A stretch of DNA of 64,000 bases, taken from the NCBI GenBank assembly GCA_024220505.1, contig JAKZZE010000013.1, positions 1,302,001 through 1,366,000 on the forward strand, in the 5' to 3' direction. The DNA is from Rhizopus arrhizus (Eukaryota > Mucoromycota > Mucoromycetes > Mucorales > Rhizopodaceae). Below the pieces are notes generated by a model that was given only the letters and a program-made list of their open reading frames with translations, had not been told where the DNA came from and searched no databases. Shown in pieces: positions 25,158 to 35,549 of this stretch; position 1 is the first letter of the stretch; every line of letters starts with the position of its first letter. The position numbers were made by a program, and so were the translations under genes.

Positions 25158-26255
25158 TTAGAGGGGGAATCCTTTTAATTTACGAACAAAGCTAAGTTTT
25201 TTTTGTCGCCATTCTTCTTCACAATCTTGAATGCGACGTACGATACCTTCTTCTCCCAACAAACTACCGCTACCTACGACGAATGCTTTTGCAAAAGTAT
25301 ATTTCCACAGCACCTGAGCATCGACACCTGCGCCTTCTAGCATGTGCTGCAGTCGAGACAATCGTGTATGACATTCATGCGTATGAGAGTGAATATAATC
25401 CAATAAGGTTTGCGGTAATTCTTGAGTGAGACAGTCATGATCCTGCTGACGAATGATGTGATCTAGAACAGGCTCAGATAGTGGATCATATTTAAAATAG
25501 CCTTCTTTGGCAAGCATCTGATTCAATTGAAGAAAGCTACTTTCATAAATCTGGTTGGTTGGTATGGAGGGCCTTAAGCCAGAGATGATCCAATTTAACG
25601 TGACACGGATCCATTTGATATTTACAGAAGGTGATGTGGAGGAAGTTGTGATGGCACGAGAGGTTGGATAGCCACGAGAAGAGAGAGGTAGAGAGGTGAT
25701 TGATGGTGTATTGGATTTGCTCATGACTGTTTTTTTTGGCTGATAAGACATGGATACAATCAGCCCTTTATCACCAAGGTAACGAGTCTGTTTATCTTGA
25801 TTTTTATTGTGAGGAGGCAATTCATATATTTTCTCTATGGAAGAATTATAGTTGTAGTGGTACAAAAAAAGCGCTTGATCTTCGGGTTCCAGGTGTTCCA
25901 AACAGAGTTCAGGTTTTGGTAATTTGTTCCACATTGAGAAATGAATTTTTAATGATCTATGGTAAGCAAACCGTTTGCTGTTATTTACAAGTGATAGATT
26001 GTTGTTATATTTTGGTACAAATTCAATAACACGATTCTTTGGATCATAGCTTTTGGCTGTTAGCTCCATTGAAATATTTTTATGTTCATCCAACTTTAAC
26101 TGAATTGTTTGCTTTAATGATTTTACTTGTTGATAAATATGATATTCACCCATGTATTGAAAGTATTTGCATACACTTCTTATTTCATATACTTGATCAT
26201 AGGTTAAAAATGAAAATATATTGAAGATTATTTCTGAAGGCAATGAGGTCAGCAT
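25158..26255 (-). CDS. F-box protein
   Basis: Single-exon gene, 365 residues. An N-terminal F-box (MLTSLPSEIIFNIFSFLTYDQVYEIRSVCKYF, residues 1-32) would bind Skp1 and make this a substrate receptor of an SCF ubiquitin ligase. The remainder has no recognised repeats (no LRR, WD40 or Kelch), and the substrate is unknown. A longer open frame exists upstream, to 26375, but the F-box starts right at the ATG at 26255, so I take that as the start. The stop codon abuts a long A/T homopolymer (25115-25157) that separates it from the convergent glycyl-tRNA synthetase gene. Confidence 0.82.
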   Translation of the reverse strand: MLTSLPSEIIFNIFSFLTYDQVYEIRSVCKYFQYMGEYHIYQQVKSLKQTIQLKLDEHKNISMELTAKSYDPKNRVIEFVPKYNNNLSLVNNSKRFAYHRSLKIHFSMWNKLPKPELCLEHLEPEDQALFLYHYNYNSSIEKIYELPPHNKNQDKQTRYLGDKGLIVSMSYQPKKTVMSKSNTPSITSLPLSSRGYPTSRAITTSSTSPSVNIKWIRVTLNWIISGLRPSIPTNQIYESSFLQLNQMLAKEGYFKYDPLSEPVLDHIIRQQDHDCLTQELPQTLLDYIHSHTHECHTRLSRLQHMLEGAGVDAQVLWKYTFAKAFVVGSGSLLGEEGIVRRIQDCEEEWRQKKLSFVRKLKGFPL

Positions 26256-26499
26256 TTTGCATTTAAAGAAGAAAGAAAAGCGCTGATTATTGTGGGAAAT
26301 TGATTTATATTGCATCATTGAGTACATTCCCCATAATGTGGGTAAGCCCTTGTTAGCCCCATTTGCAGTAACCAAGCCTTCTTTACCTTATTTTACTACT
26401 TATACTCGTTTATATATAGCCATCTATTTGTCTATACATTATAGACTCTATTCATTTTATTTTTTATACCATTCTGTACGTGTTACTTTGCATAAATAA

Positions 26500-28233
26500 A
26501 ATTTAAGTTTACCCGAAAGCAAAATAATAAGCTTTTTACCAGTATTCTTGTGCTTATTTGAAAGGCGTATCCATGTATTTCATATTTCAATAACCCAAGT
26601 CAGTTTACTTGATTCATTAACTGTCATCTTATATACCCTGTCATAGTTTCTATCAATTTTATTGTGGCCTTGTACCTGTTTTAAGCTCTTTTCATCATCC
26701 AAGTCAATATTAAAATCTAGAAAATACTGTTTATCCTAACCTTATTGAAAAGTTGGAGACGGGAACTTGCACATAAATGTGTATATTCGTTTCTCTGTTG
26801 TAAATAATTCACTGCTGCCTGCTTCATACTCCGATATAATCTTGCGGCATTTTCACTTGGTTTAGATACTTTATCTTATTTAGACAAACTTGTTCTATTT
26901 ACAGATTCGTAAGGTTAACTCTAGACTTCTATTGCTCACTTTCACATTAAGATGTAGTCCATTTTTTTTGGTGAAACAAGCAAAACATAAATATGCTTTG
27001 AAAGTTTTGAAACTATGGCGTTACTCTCATAGAGAGTATTAGTAGCGTAGCAAGTTAATAGTATCTTTTAGACGACACTTTACGACGAGAATAACCCTAA
27101 AAAGCTCAAAAAATAAAGCCTTGTCACTCACCGAAACATGTTTCTTATTATCAAGCACAAATTCGAATAATCTTGAGGACATTACTGGTTTATATCATGG
27201 GCACATAACAACGGAACACTGTCATCAAGCTCCTTGTCAGCTTCTTGGCAAGACCTTTGAGTACCCTCTATTAACTTGAAAATTCAAAACATGCAAGAGT
27301 CTCATTCACTAATACCAAAGTCATATATACACTTTACTATAGCACATACAATAAATTCACATACAAGAAATAAATATCGTTTTACTCAGCCGAGTACACC
27401 TGGCCAATGATACACATTTTGTCAGAAACCTCATTCTGAAACTACTCTGTTTAACCTAACTTTTTACCACTGGATCACTTTCGTAGGTATAACCTGAGTC
27501 TTGGAGCTCTTATAATCATGAATGGGAAGATTGAAGAAATAAAAAAATGTATACAGAGCTGTAATCAGGCTTCCTGAGTAACGATCAAACAAAATGAAAA
27601 GCTATGAGTGACTCTAAAGTCTTTCTACAACTCCAAAGCATACCTGTGGTACAACATATGATTGCAGCAAACCATCGTACAAATAGCATAGCCATCATTT
27701 CATTAAAGAACTTTGTAATCAGATTGAACTTATTGCGCACATTGCGAATAAAGGTTAACGTACCTGAAAATAGGTTAACATGATCTGGGCTTCTATCTAT
27801 TCTTAGATGTATCTTTGTTTAGGACCTAGCCATTGCTATCAAGTCTTGATGTACATCGATAAGCTGGGCTACAGCATCCAACATTTAAAAACACACCAAC
27901 AGTTTTCATTTCTAAAATCTTATTGGAGGCGAAGTAATATGCTTTTTAATATTTTTTCTTTCTCATAAACTTCCCTTGAAAAACTTAATTATCTTTACCA
28001 ATGTAAAAGCATTATTTAAACTAATTAATTAAAAAGAAAAAGCTTAACTTTTAACCACAAAAGAGAAAAACTGAATTGATGGTTACTCGGAAAAATATAT
28101 GTTTTTCATTTTAATATTAACTGAAAGCAGAAAAGTGTCTTTTTTATCAGAGTGAAGATTTATTTGACTATATAAATCAAACAATTTAATAGAAACTATC
28201 CAATCAAGTTAAAAAAGTCCTTTGCTTATTCTC
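26500..28233. other. intergenic region without recognised genes
   Basis: AT-rich, short frames only. The sequence between 27100 and 27900 is somewhat less AT-biased, but no family resemblance, repeat or RNA gene was seen. Confidence 0.45.
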
Positions 28234-29134
28234 TTACAATTCTTCATGGGGCATGTGTTCATCAGAACATTTGAACCGGTTATCTCTATCCTTTATATAG
28301 TCCAGATTGCCATCTTGTATCATCTTTTTAAAGTAGTCCTCTTTCCTGAGAGGAGTAAAAGCACACCAAAAAGCAAAGTCGCAATCATCTTTTAAAATAC
28401 CACCTTCAACCAGAGGTACGTTGTGATTTGTTATATTGGCACCCAGTTTTGCAGAATGTATTACCTCATTCCTATTGCACAAGATGATTTTTTTTTTCTT
28501 TCAAACAAACATACAAAACAAGCTTACATATTAATCATGATTTGTGAAATACCACTCTTGTTGAGATCAGGAATGGACGTCCCCCAGACAACACGAGTTA
28601 CTCCTCGATAGATACTTTGTGAGGCGCACATTGGACACTAAACATGTAAGAGATAAAAGAATGGTTTGTTTTTAAGTGAACTTACTGGTTCGCCAGTTGT
28701 ATAAAGTGTTTGGTGAGACCAATTCAAACCCGGGTTTAACATGTCATCATTCGTTGGAGATGGGTACATTTCTGTACAACTATCAATAGGGGTTTAATGG
28801 AACTTTACCGCTCATAATAAACATTTTACTTCCAAAAGGCAGCCGTTTCACCTAAAATAAAATCATCAGCATATCATAAAACAATCTATCTGCCTTTTTA
28901 ACCGTGGAGTAGTATGTTTTTTGCGCCTGAATTCACACCATAGCAAGATATCTTGTTGGTTGTATGATCCACAATTAATGCACCAAATGGAAACTTTGGA
29001 TTATAGATCAGTGCATGATCTAGTGCTATTTTCATATAGCATTCATCGGTTTCTCTTTGGCTAGATAGGTTTTGGCAAGGATCGCAAACTACAGTAGCTA
29101 TAAAGCTTAAAGCTGTCAACCAAAAAATCTTCAT
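28234..29134 (-). CDS. secreted cytidine/guanine deaminase-fold protein
   Basis: Five exons (complement): 28903..29134, 28830..28851, 28686..28779, 28528..28637, 28234..28471, giving 231 residues. The zinc-dependent deaminase signature is complete: HGE (His77, Glu79) and PCPMC (Cys117, Cys120), with the upstream FPFGALIVD strand (49-56) as in CMP/dCMP- and guanine-deaminase-like enzymes that hydrolyse exocyclic amino groups of nucleobases. Unusually, residues 1-17 (MKIFWLTALSFIATVVC) form a signal peptide, and there are extra cysteines at 17, 20, 32, 64 and 86, suggesting secretion and disulfides. Exon 2 is only 22 nt and carries the catalytic Glu. Intron 1 has a weak GTTAAA donor. Substrate unknown. 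Confidence 0.85.
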
Positions 29135-29627
29135 TTTTTTCCGGATAGAAAAAAAAAAAAAAAAAAAAAAAAAAAGAAAAAAAAGCGGATGATGAGTTTC
29201 AAAAAAGTTATACATTTTGACTTCAAGTCGCAACTGTTAAACATTTAATTACCCTGTATCACTTATCTGCATAAAGCATAGTGATTTCGCATACCATTAA
29301 AAGAGGCTCTAATAGCAAGATGTTGTTTTTTAAGAGTTAAATTGATTATAAAACTGTACAATAGGATAAGAAACTTAATCAGTTTTGGTACAGTCATTTA
29401 TATAAAGCCTTACTGCTTTTGATTGACTGATTTAACACCCATATTTTCTCCAAAATATAACAGAAAATTAAAATACTGACAGTAGAAAAAGAGAGAGACT
29501 GATACAAGAAACTCATTAAGCATAAATACTATTTCCGTTAAAATGCTGATCTCTTTGAAAAGGATGTCTGAGGGTATAAATATTAACAATTGACCTTTAT
29601 TAGATCGTAAATAATAATAATAAATGA

Positions 29628-30809
29628 TTATGCAGAGCAACCAGCTTTGCCTTCTCTGATACCATAATAATAACTGTGGTCATCGATCGAAGTGAAAGGA
29701 ACGATGGAGTTACTGCAATACTTTGTTTCAATTTCAGAAGTACAGACTTGAACATCAGTATCACCTGACTTGATCCAATACTCAACACCAGGATGAAGGA
29801 AACCCATGGATTGAGGAGGGACGTGAGGCACGATGTCTCGCTTGTCAACAGAGCGATACAGAGGGATACCAGTGGATTCGACATAGTAAGCAAAGGTAGG
29901 ATTACCCACACGAGGACCACCAAAGGTATAGATGCTCAAATTTTTGGGAGACAATCTTGACTCACGCTGATAAAGATCCATACCAGCAAGCAAAGCTTGA
30001 GCACCACCCAGGGAGTGACCAGTGACAATGACCTTATAACCGGGAAAAGCGGTCAGTTGGTCTTGGAAGGTCGTAAAGTAATCATTGGCGACTTGTTTGT
30101 AAGAAGAATAGAATCCAGCATGAACTTTGGCGCCCTTGACAGGAGTATAGTCAGAAAAGTTAAAGACGATGTCAGTGACAGCACTTCTAAAGGAGCTTGT
30201 GCCTCGAAAGACAACATAGATTGTCTTTTGCTTGTCGCTTCTCATGACATAACCATGTGTGTCGGAGAGGGTAGAAGTGAAGGTAGTGATGATCTTGCCG
30301 TCAGGAGCCCATTTGGTACATTGGTTACAGGTCCAGCTGTTACCAGGCACAACATCCGTACAGTAGGCTGTGGAGGCAATGGCGGCGTACTGGGTGAGCT
30401 GCTGGATTTGGGCAGCTGTGGCCGTGGTGATTTCATCGTCGTCAGCAGACGTGGCAATAGTGGCCGAGGTGGAGATGGAAGGCGCACCATCAGGCAAATC
30501 CAAGGTCATACCACCCACCGTGCTGTCATCACGCTTGTTGATAGAGGTCAGGTTGCCGCCGTGAGCAGTATACCATTGTGTGTTCTTTTGAATGTTATAG
30601 GGTTCGGATTTAAGATCATTTGCGGATCCCTTGTTAGAAGGAGGTGAGCAACGACTGGAGATCAAAGGAGGAAGTGTAGAATTGCTGCTGGATGCAGAGA
30701 CAGCTTTGTGGGAGGATCCTGAAACAGGAACAGCAGATGAACCAAGCATCATGGAGCTGACAAGAACACAAAGACTAACACAGTGAGAGATAGAAATGAA
30801 TGAAACCAT
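29628..30809 (-). CDS. secreted triacylglycerol lipase, Rhizopus type (prepro-enzyme)
   Basis: Extracellular class 3 lipase hydrolysing triacylglycerols, single exon, 393 residues. Signal peptide at 1-26, then a propeptide ending at a Kex2-type KR (92-93). The mature part contains the lid (FRSAVTDIVFNF, ~207-218), the nucleophile elbow GHSLGG (Ser266), Asp325 in DKRDIVPHVPPQ, and His378 in DDHSYYYG, completing the Ser-Asp-His triad. The sequence follows the Rhizopus oryzae/delemar lipase throughout (392 residues there). The ending GIREGKAGCSA differs from the usual INEGSCL. The ATG at 30809 is chosen because the MVSFISIS start matches the family. A TATA box sits 96 nt upstream. Confidence 0.97.
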   Translation of the reverse strand: MVSFISISHCVSLCVLVSSMMLGSSAVPVSGSSHKAVSASSSNSTLPPLISSRCSPPSNKGSANDLKSEPYNIQKNTQWYTAHGGNLTSINKRDDSTVGGMTLDLPDGAPSISTSATIATSADDDEITTATAAQIQQLTQYAAIASTAYCTDVVPGNSWTCNQCTKWAPDGKIITTFTSTLSDTHGYVMRSDKQKTIYVVFRGTSSFRSAVTDIVFNFSDYTPVKGAKVHAGFYSSYKQVANDYFTTFQDQLTAFPGYKVIVTGHSLGGAQALLAGMDLYQRESRLSPKNLSIYTFGGPRVGNPTFAYYVESTGIPLYRSVDKRDIVPHVPPQSMGFLHPGVEYWIKSGDTDVQVCTSEIETKYCSNSIVPFTSIDDHSYYYGIREGKAGCSA

Positions 30810-30904
30810 GGTCTTTAGAAAGGAATTGTAAAGAGAGAACCGTTTAGAAGAATGCCAATTGGCTTGATGATAGAATAGGCTTGTAACAAAAAAAGAACGC
30901 ACTC

Positions 30905-30913
30905 TTTTATATA
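30905..30913 (-). promoter_or_regulatory. TATA box of the lipase gene
   Basis: TATATAAAA on the minus strand, about 96 nt upstream of the lipase ATG. Confidence 0.5.
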
Positions 30914-30999
30914 ATTTTCAGCTACGACAAGATCAATATCTTTTAATTACAAAAAGTAATGGTTTCTACACCCGATTGTGATCCTCATAAAGATTGCGC

Positions 31000-33814
31000 A
31001 ATAAGAAGTGATACTAAATGGTTGTGAATGATTTCTTTTTTTTAAATGTAAAACAGGTGTAACACGAAAATGAGACACTCATTAATCAAAATTTGGGTTA
31101 TCTTCCATCCATGCTTAACAAGAAGGCATCCACATTTGTTCTTCTGGTTGGACTGAAAATGATTTGTTGGTTTTGTGACACAGCAATGTTTTGTGTAATA
31201 TTTAACCTTGAAGAAATACAAAGATTTACCTGCTGAAAAAAAAAAATAGAAAAGAGAAACCGAACTATCTTAATGTGATGTCTTAGATAATATACTAAAT
31301 AAATTACATGTTTAGCATTGAAGGATTAACAAAATCTTTTTTAAGATAAAACATCCTGAAAAGTAAAGCTTTACCCTTTTAGAGGTATAGTGTAAAACTG
31401 TGCATCTGGTGATCTGTTTAATTATAAAAAATAGTTTAATTATTTTGCCGCCCTGAAAATCATTGCAGGATTTCGCTATTTGCTGAATGCAGAAAAATCA
31501 AAGTGTGTCTTGTAAACCCCCCCCCTTTTTTTTATTTATTTATTTACGCCTTGCTTATGAAAACAGACGGTGAACTGCATGCTATTAATAAGGTAGTCCT
31601 GTTCAATGCATCAAATGCTCTCGGTTCTCTTTTAAAAATAATAATAAAAAAACTTTATTGGCACACTTGTTGGCCTTATTTTACTATTAATACAATCGTG
31701 ACTTTCACAATCAGAATAGGTTAAATAGCTAATGTCTTTTCTTATCTAACTTCATCTTCTGTCAATTTCATAGTAATGACTACTTACTATGTCTCTTAAA
31801 CATATACTTTGATTTCCTTTATGCGTTTTATTATCATATTTTTCTGAAATGCGGTAATATTTCTGTAGATCAACCTTGTTACACGATTGTTTTGTGTGTA
31901 CCCTTTTCTTGAAATTTATTCAAAGTCAAATACATTGAAAAAAAGAAGGACAGAAATTAAACAATGTTTTGCTTATAATAGCACAAATTACTATACAAGT
32001 CAAGAAGTGAGAGGAGAAAGAGAGAAAATATTATCTGTGAGATAGTCGAGATGGCGTGTGACATGGATAGAATTAACATAGGTAGGTCAAGCAAATTTTA
32101 TTTCTTTTTACCTATAAAAAATACTCACAGACACCACACGCTGTAGAAAAACAAGGTTAAACACCAAAGCAAAAGTACTTCAGCCATGTATGTACCACTT
32201 TTCACTTGATCTCAAGCACACCAATCGAGTGTGATTCGATCGTTTACACATGTAAAGCATTAATTTGTACACCAGGCTTTTGTATCATCCCATTATTCTA
32301 AAGTAAATGATTTGCCAATATGCACTCAATGAGTTTGTTTGACAAGCAAAATTACAGTAAAATTAAAAATAAGCAATGAATATCTGCCTATGAAGTTGAC
32401 ACGACTGAAAAACCAGAAAGACGATCCAATCAGAGAGGAAATGAACAATTTTGCTTACTGGAGACATTGCTATATGAATCAATAGGACATATTGACAACT
32501 CAGACATTCGAATTTTCCCATGAGTTCACATTGATGTTGAACATTACTTTCTGCTCTTTCTTTTAGGTAACAAAAACCTAAATGATGTATCCAATTGATT
32601 CATGTTGGAATGGTCATATACTATTAGTAAGCAATGCATCTCCACACGTACACTATTTACCGTAGGAAAAGTCTACAGAAATCTATTCTTTACAGTGAAA
32701 CCAGTCAATTCATAACTCCTTTTATGGTTAATTTCATTTAAAAAGAATCATCAATATGCTAAAGTTGGCTCTTTTTTTTTTTTCTTTTGTAAATAAAGTT
32801 GCGCAAAATGATTCCTGATGTACGTTTGTATTCTATGGGTTACCGTACTTTGGCTTTTTCCTTTTGTACCATGCCTTCCAAAGGGCTGGAAAAACAGTGT
32901 AACTGTTCCTGAGCAAACAGAAATGAGACTCAATCTTATTAAGCTGAGATCATTGTTGTCAGCAATAGTAAACACTCCGCGATTATTTCCAACATTTCCC
33001 ATTCCTGTGGTAAACAAGAAGAAATCACAAAAGCAGCATTGATTTTAATCTGCTTTTATTTTTTAAAGTCACTTTTGCTTATTATGAACCTTTTTATAGG
33101 TCATTTGACTATCATTTTCTGGCAATGTTCCTTTGTGTTGAATTGTGACTGGCCTATGAAGTGAATAAAATGAGTTACAAGTTTGTTTGTAATAAACGTT
33201 GTACCACTCTTTTATATATTTACTGTAAAATGGGATGGTTTATATGTGAGCTATAGATAAATTGTGTCTTTGCAAAGAAAGTGACCAATGTTTGTGATTT
33301 TAATGAGTCTGCGTAGTTGATAATTCAAAACGTACAAAGTCTTTTGTAAACATTCAAAAGATGTTCAAAACTGTTTTTAGAACAATTCAAATATTAAATC
33401 AATAATCTGATAAGGACAGCTGTACTTGAATGATCCAAGTTTGAAGAAGACGAAGTTGCAGTCTCAGCGAAACCCAAAAAAGAATATCTGGATCCATCAA
33501 TTAAATCTTGCTGTTAAGGATCAGCAAAGATCATATCGGCAAAGGATGTGCCAATCTCTTTTTACTTTTTTCCTAGCAGCTTATGAGTTATTAGATTGAA
33601 ATAGAAAACAGCTTATTCAAAATCTAGCCTGTGCATTAAGACTTTAAAGATCTAATAGATATAGCACTATGCGTATAATTAAAAGAAGAAATATCAGATC
33701 ATTTTTTGTTCGGAATTGAATCTGCTTATTTGCTCACTTAAAAGTATGTTATATTCTTTTACCTGAAACATAGATACTTGGATTGAAATAATATACTACT
33801 TTAGACTATCAAAC

Positions 33815-33846
<32 letters not shown>

Positions 33847-34953
33847 AGACTTCCCTTGAACCCCATTGAGTTCAAGAGTGTTTAACAAATGAGTATCTTA
33901 AATCGATAAACTGGGAATCAATAAAAGATCGGGTTTGATACTATATAGCAAAAGGTAGCAGGCTCATGGATCAAAATAACTTTATGTTTGTGATAAAGAA
34001 ACGTTGCGATTCAGCTTTTATTTGAAGTGTAGATGACGTGCAGTGACAGAGAAACATTGATGATTAGAATGTAATCATATCCATTACTTACTTATTCTTT
34101 AGCAGAGGGTTCTTGTAAGCTTATCACTTACAAAGTACGAAAGCTGAAGTTTTGATTTTTTTTTTTTTATGATTACTTTGCTCTTATGGGAAACAAATAG
34201 AATCTATTTGATATCACCAGCTTTAAGAACTGAAAAAACAAAAGGAAAAAAAAAGTATTAACGGGAAAAAAGGCCTTTTCAGTTAAGCCTTCAGTGCCTC
34301 CGAATATAGCTATGACTGTCTTAATTTTAAGCTGATTTGGTTTGTAATGAGCAAGTAGGGGATTTACGACTGCCTTTATAAGCGCCTGGATTAAAAGGAT
34401 TATCTTCTATTGTTTACATGCTTTGCTTCATTCAAGAAACATAATACGATAAAAGATAGAAAGAAACGGTACTGTCCCTGAACTGTACTCTCGCATGAGT
34501 TAAGCGACAGATACCTTAAGTTTGACAAAAGAATCGGGTTACTGGCGGTCCTAAAGTAATCGATTTATTTTTTTGCATTCAACTTATATCATATTTTCAT
34601 ATAATTTGATCTTAAAATAGTCTTTTATAAATAATACGAAAAGTGATACAGAAGTAATATATGCAGAGGATCGTCATATTTGCTTTGTTAAATACTTCTT
34701 ACTCGTATAGAATTAATCAAATCTTATGTAAGAAACAGTAAGTATTGAGTATATTATATTATTTATTGCATACTCATCTATGTTCCTTTGTGATATAAGT
34801 CATATAAAAAGCTGTACCGTTTTTAATTTAATAGATTATCTCACTCGCTTTGAAATACAGTAAAAAAAAAGTTACATAGGGTCTCATTTACTGGTTTTTC
34901 AAGTACTATTTTCTTTTCTTATTATCTACAAATTTTTCAAGGTTGCTTGTTTC

Positions 34954-34995
<42 letters not shown>

Positions 34996-35549
34996 GAAAC
35001 ACTATAGATAATCTCGGAAAGCTTGAATTGATCTACAATTTATGTTGTGACAGATAATGGACTTTATATAAAAAATAATAGCTGAGGGGGTTATAAAAAA
35101 GTTACAGATGCTTTCACTTAGCATCTTACTTATCTGAATTAAACCCTATTGAATAGTTTTTAGATGATTGCTTTAATAAAAAAAAGATAACTTGAAGGCT
35201 TTATTGCAAAAATAAATAAATAAAAGTTCGTAAGACTACGCAGGAATTATTTTAAGTACAACTTTTAAAAGTTAACTAAAATGTATCGTTACAAGGATTT
35301 GATATGGAAATACTGTACCAACAATAAAGTGTCTTGTTAAAAAAGATTGATTTTTCGACTTTATTATATAGAGCCATGGTTCAGTTAAAGAGCCATAGCC
35401 ATTTACACATTATGTTGAAAGGAACCTACTTTACTAATAAAACTATAAAAACAAAGAACAAGGCAACACCTATCCTTCCCCTTTTTTATTTTAAACATCT
35501 TGTAAACAATTAATTTATTGATAATCGACTCATTCCATTACCAAGATTT
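31000..35549. other. gene-poor AT-rich stretch
   Basis: No gene recognised. Features noticed: a C8-T run near 31518-31532, a poly(A) run at 33812-33840, and a T-run directly abutting an A-run at 34953-34990. Overlapping frames on both strands around 32750-33040 (74 and 88 codons) have no family resemblance. Confidence 0.45.
34950..35001. repeat. T-run/A-run palindrome
   Basis: GTTTC followed by about 20 T, about 19 A, then GAAAAGAAAC: an almost perfect inverted repeat able to form a long A-T hairpin or cruciform. Confidence 0.7.

Noticed and set aside
26256..26375. N-terminal extension of the F-box protein to an upstream ATG.
   Set aside because: The F-box begins exactly at the internal ATG, and the upstream 40 residues have non-coding composition.
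29997..30647. 216-codon open frame antisense to the lipase gene.
   Set aside because: Shadow of the lipase codons on the opposite strand; no family resemblance, no own promoter.
32751..33042. Overlapping 74- and 88-codon frames on opposite strands.
   Set aside because: Neither resembles a known family and both run into homopolymers; cannot be supported as a gene.
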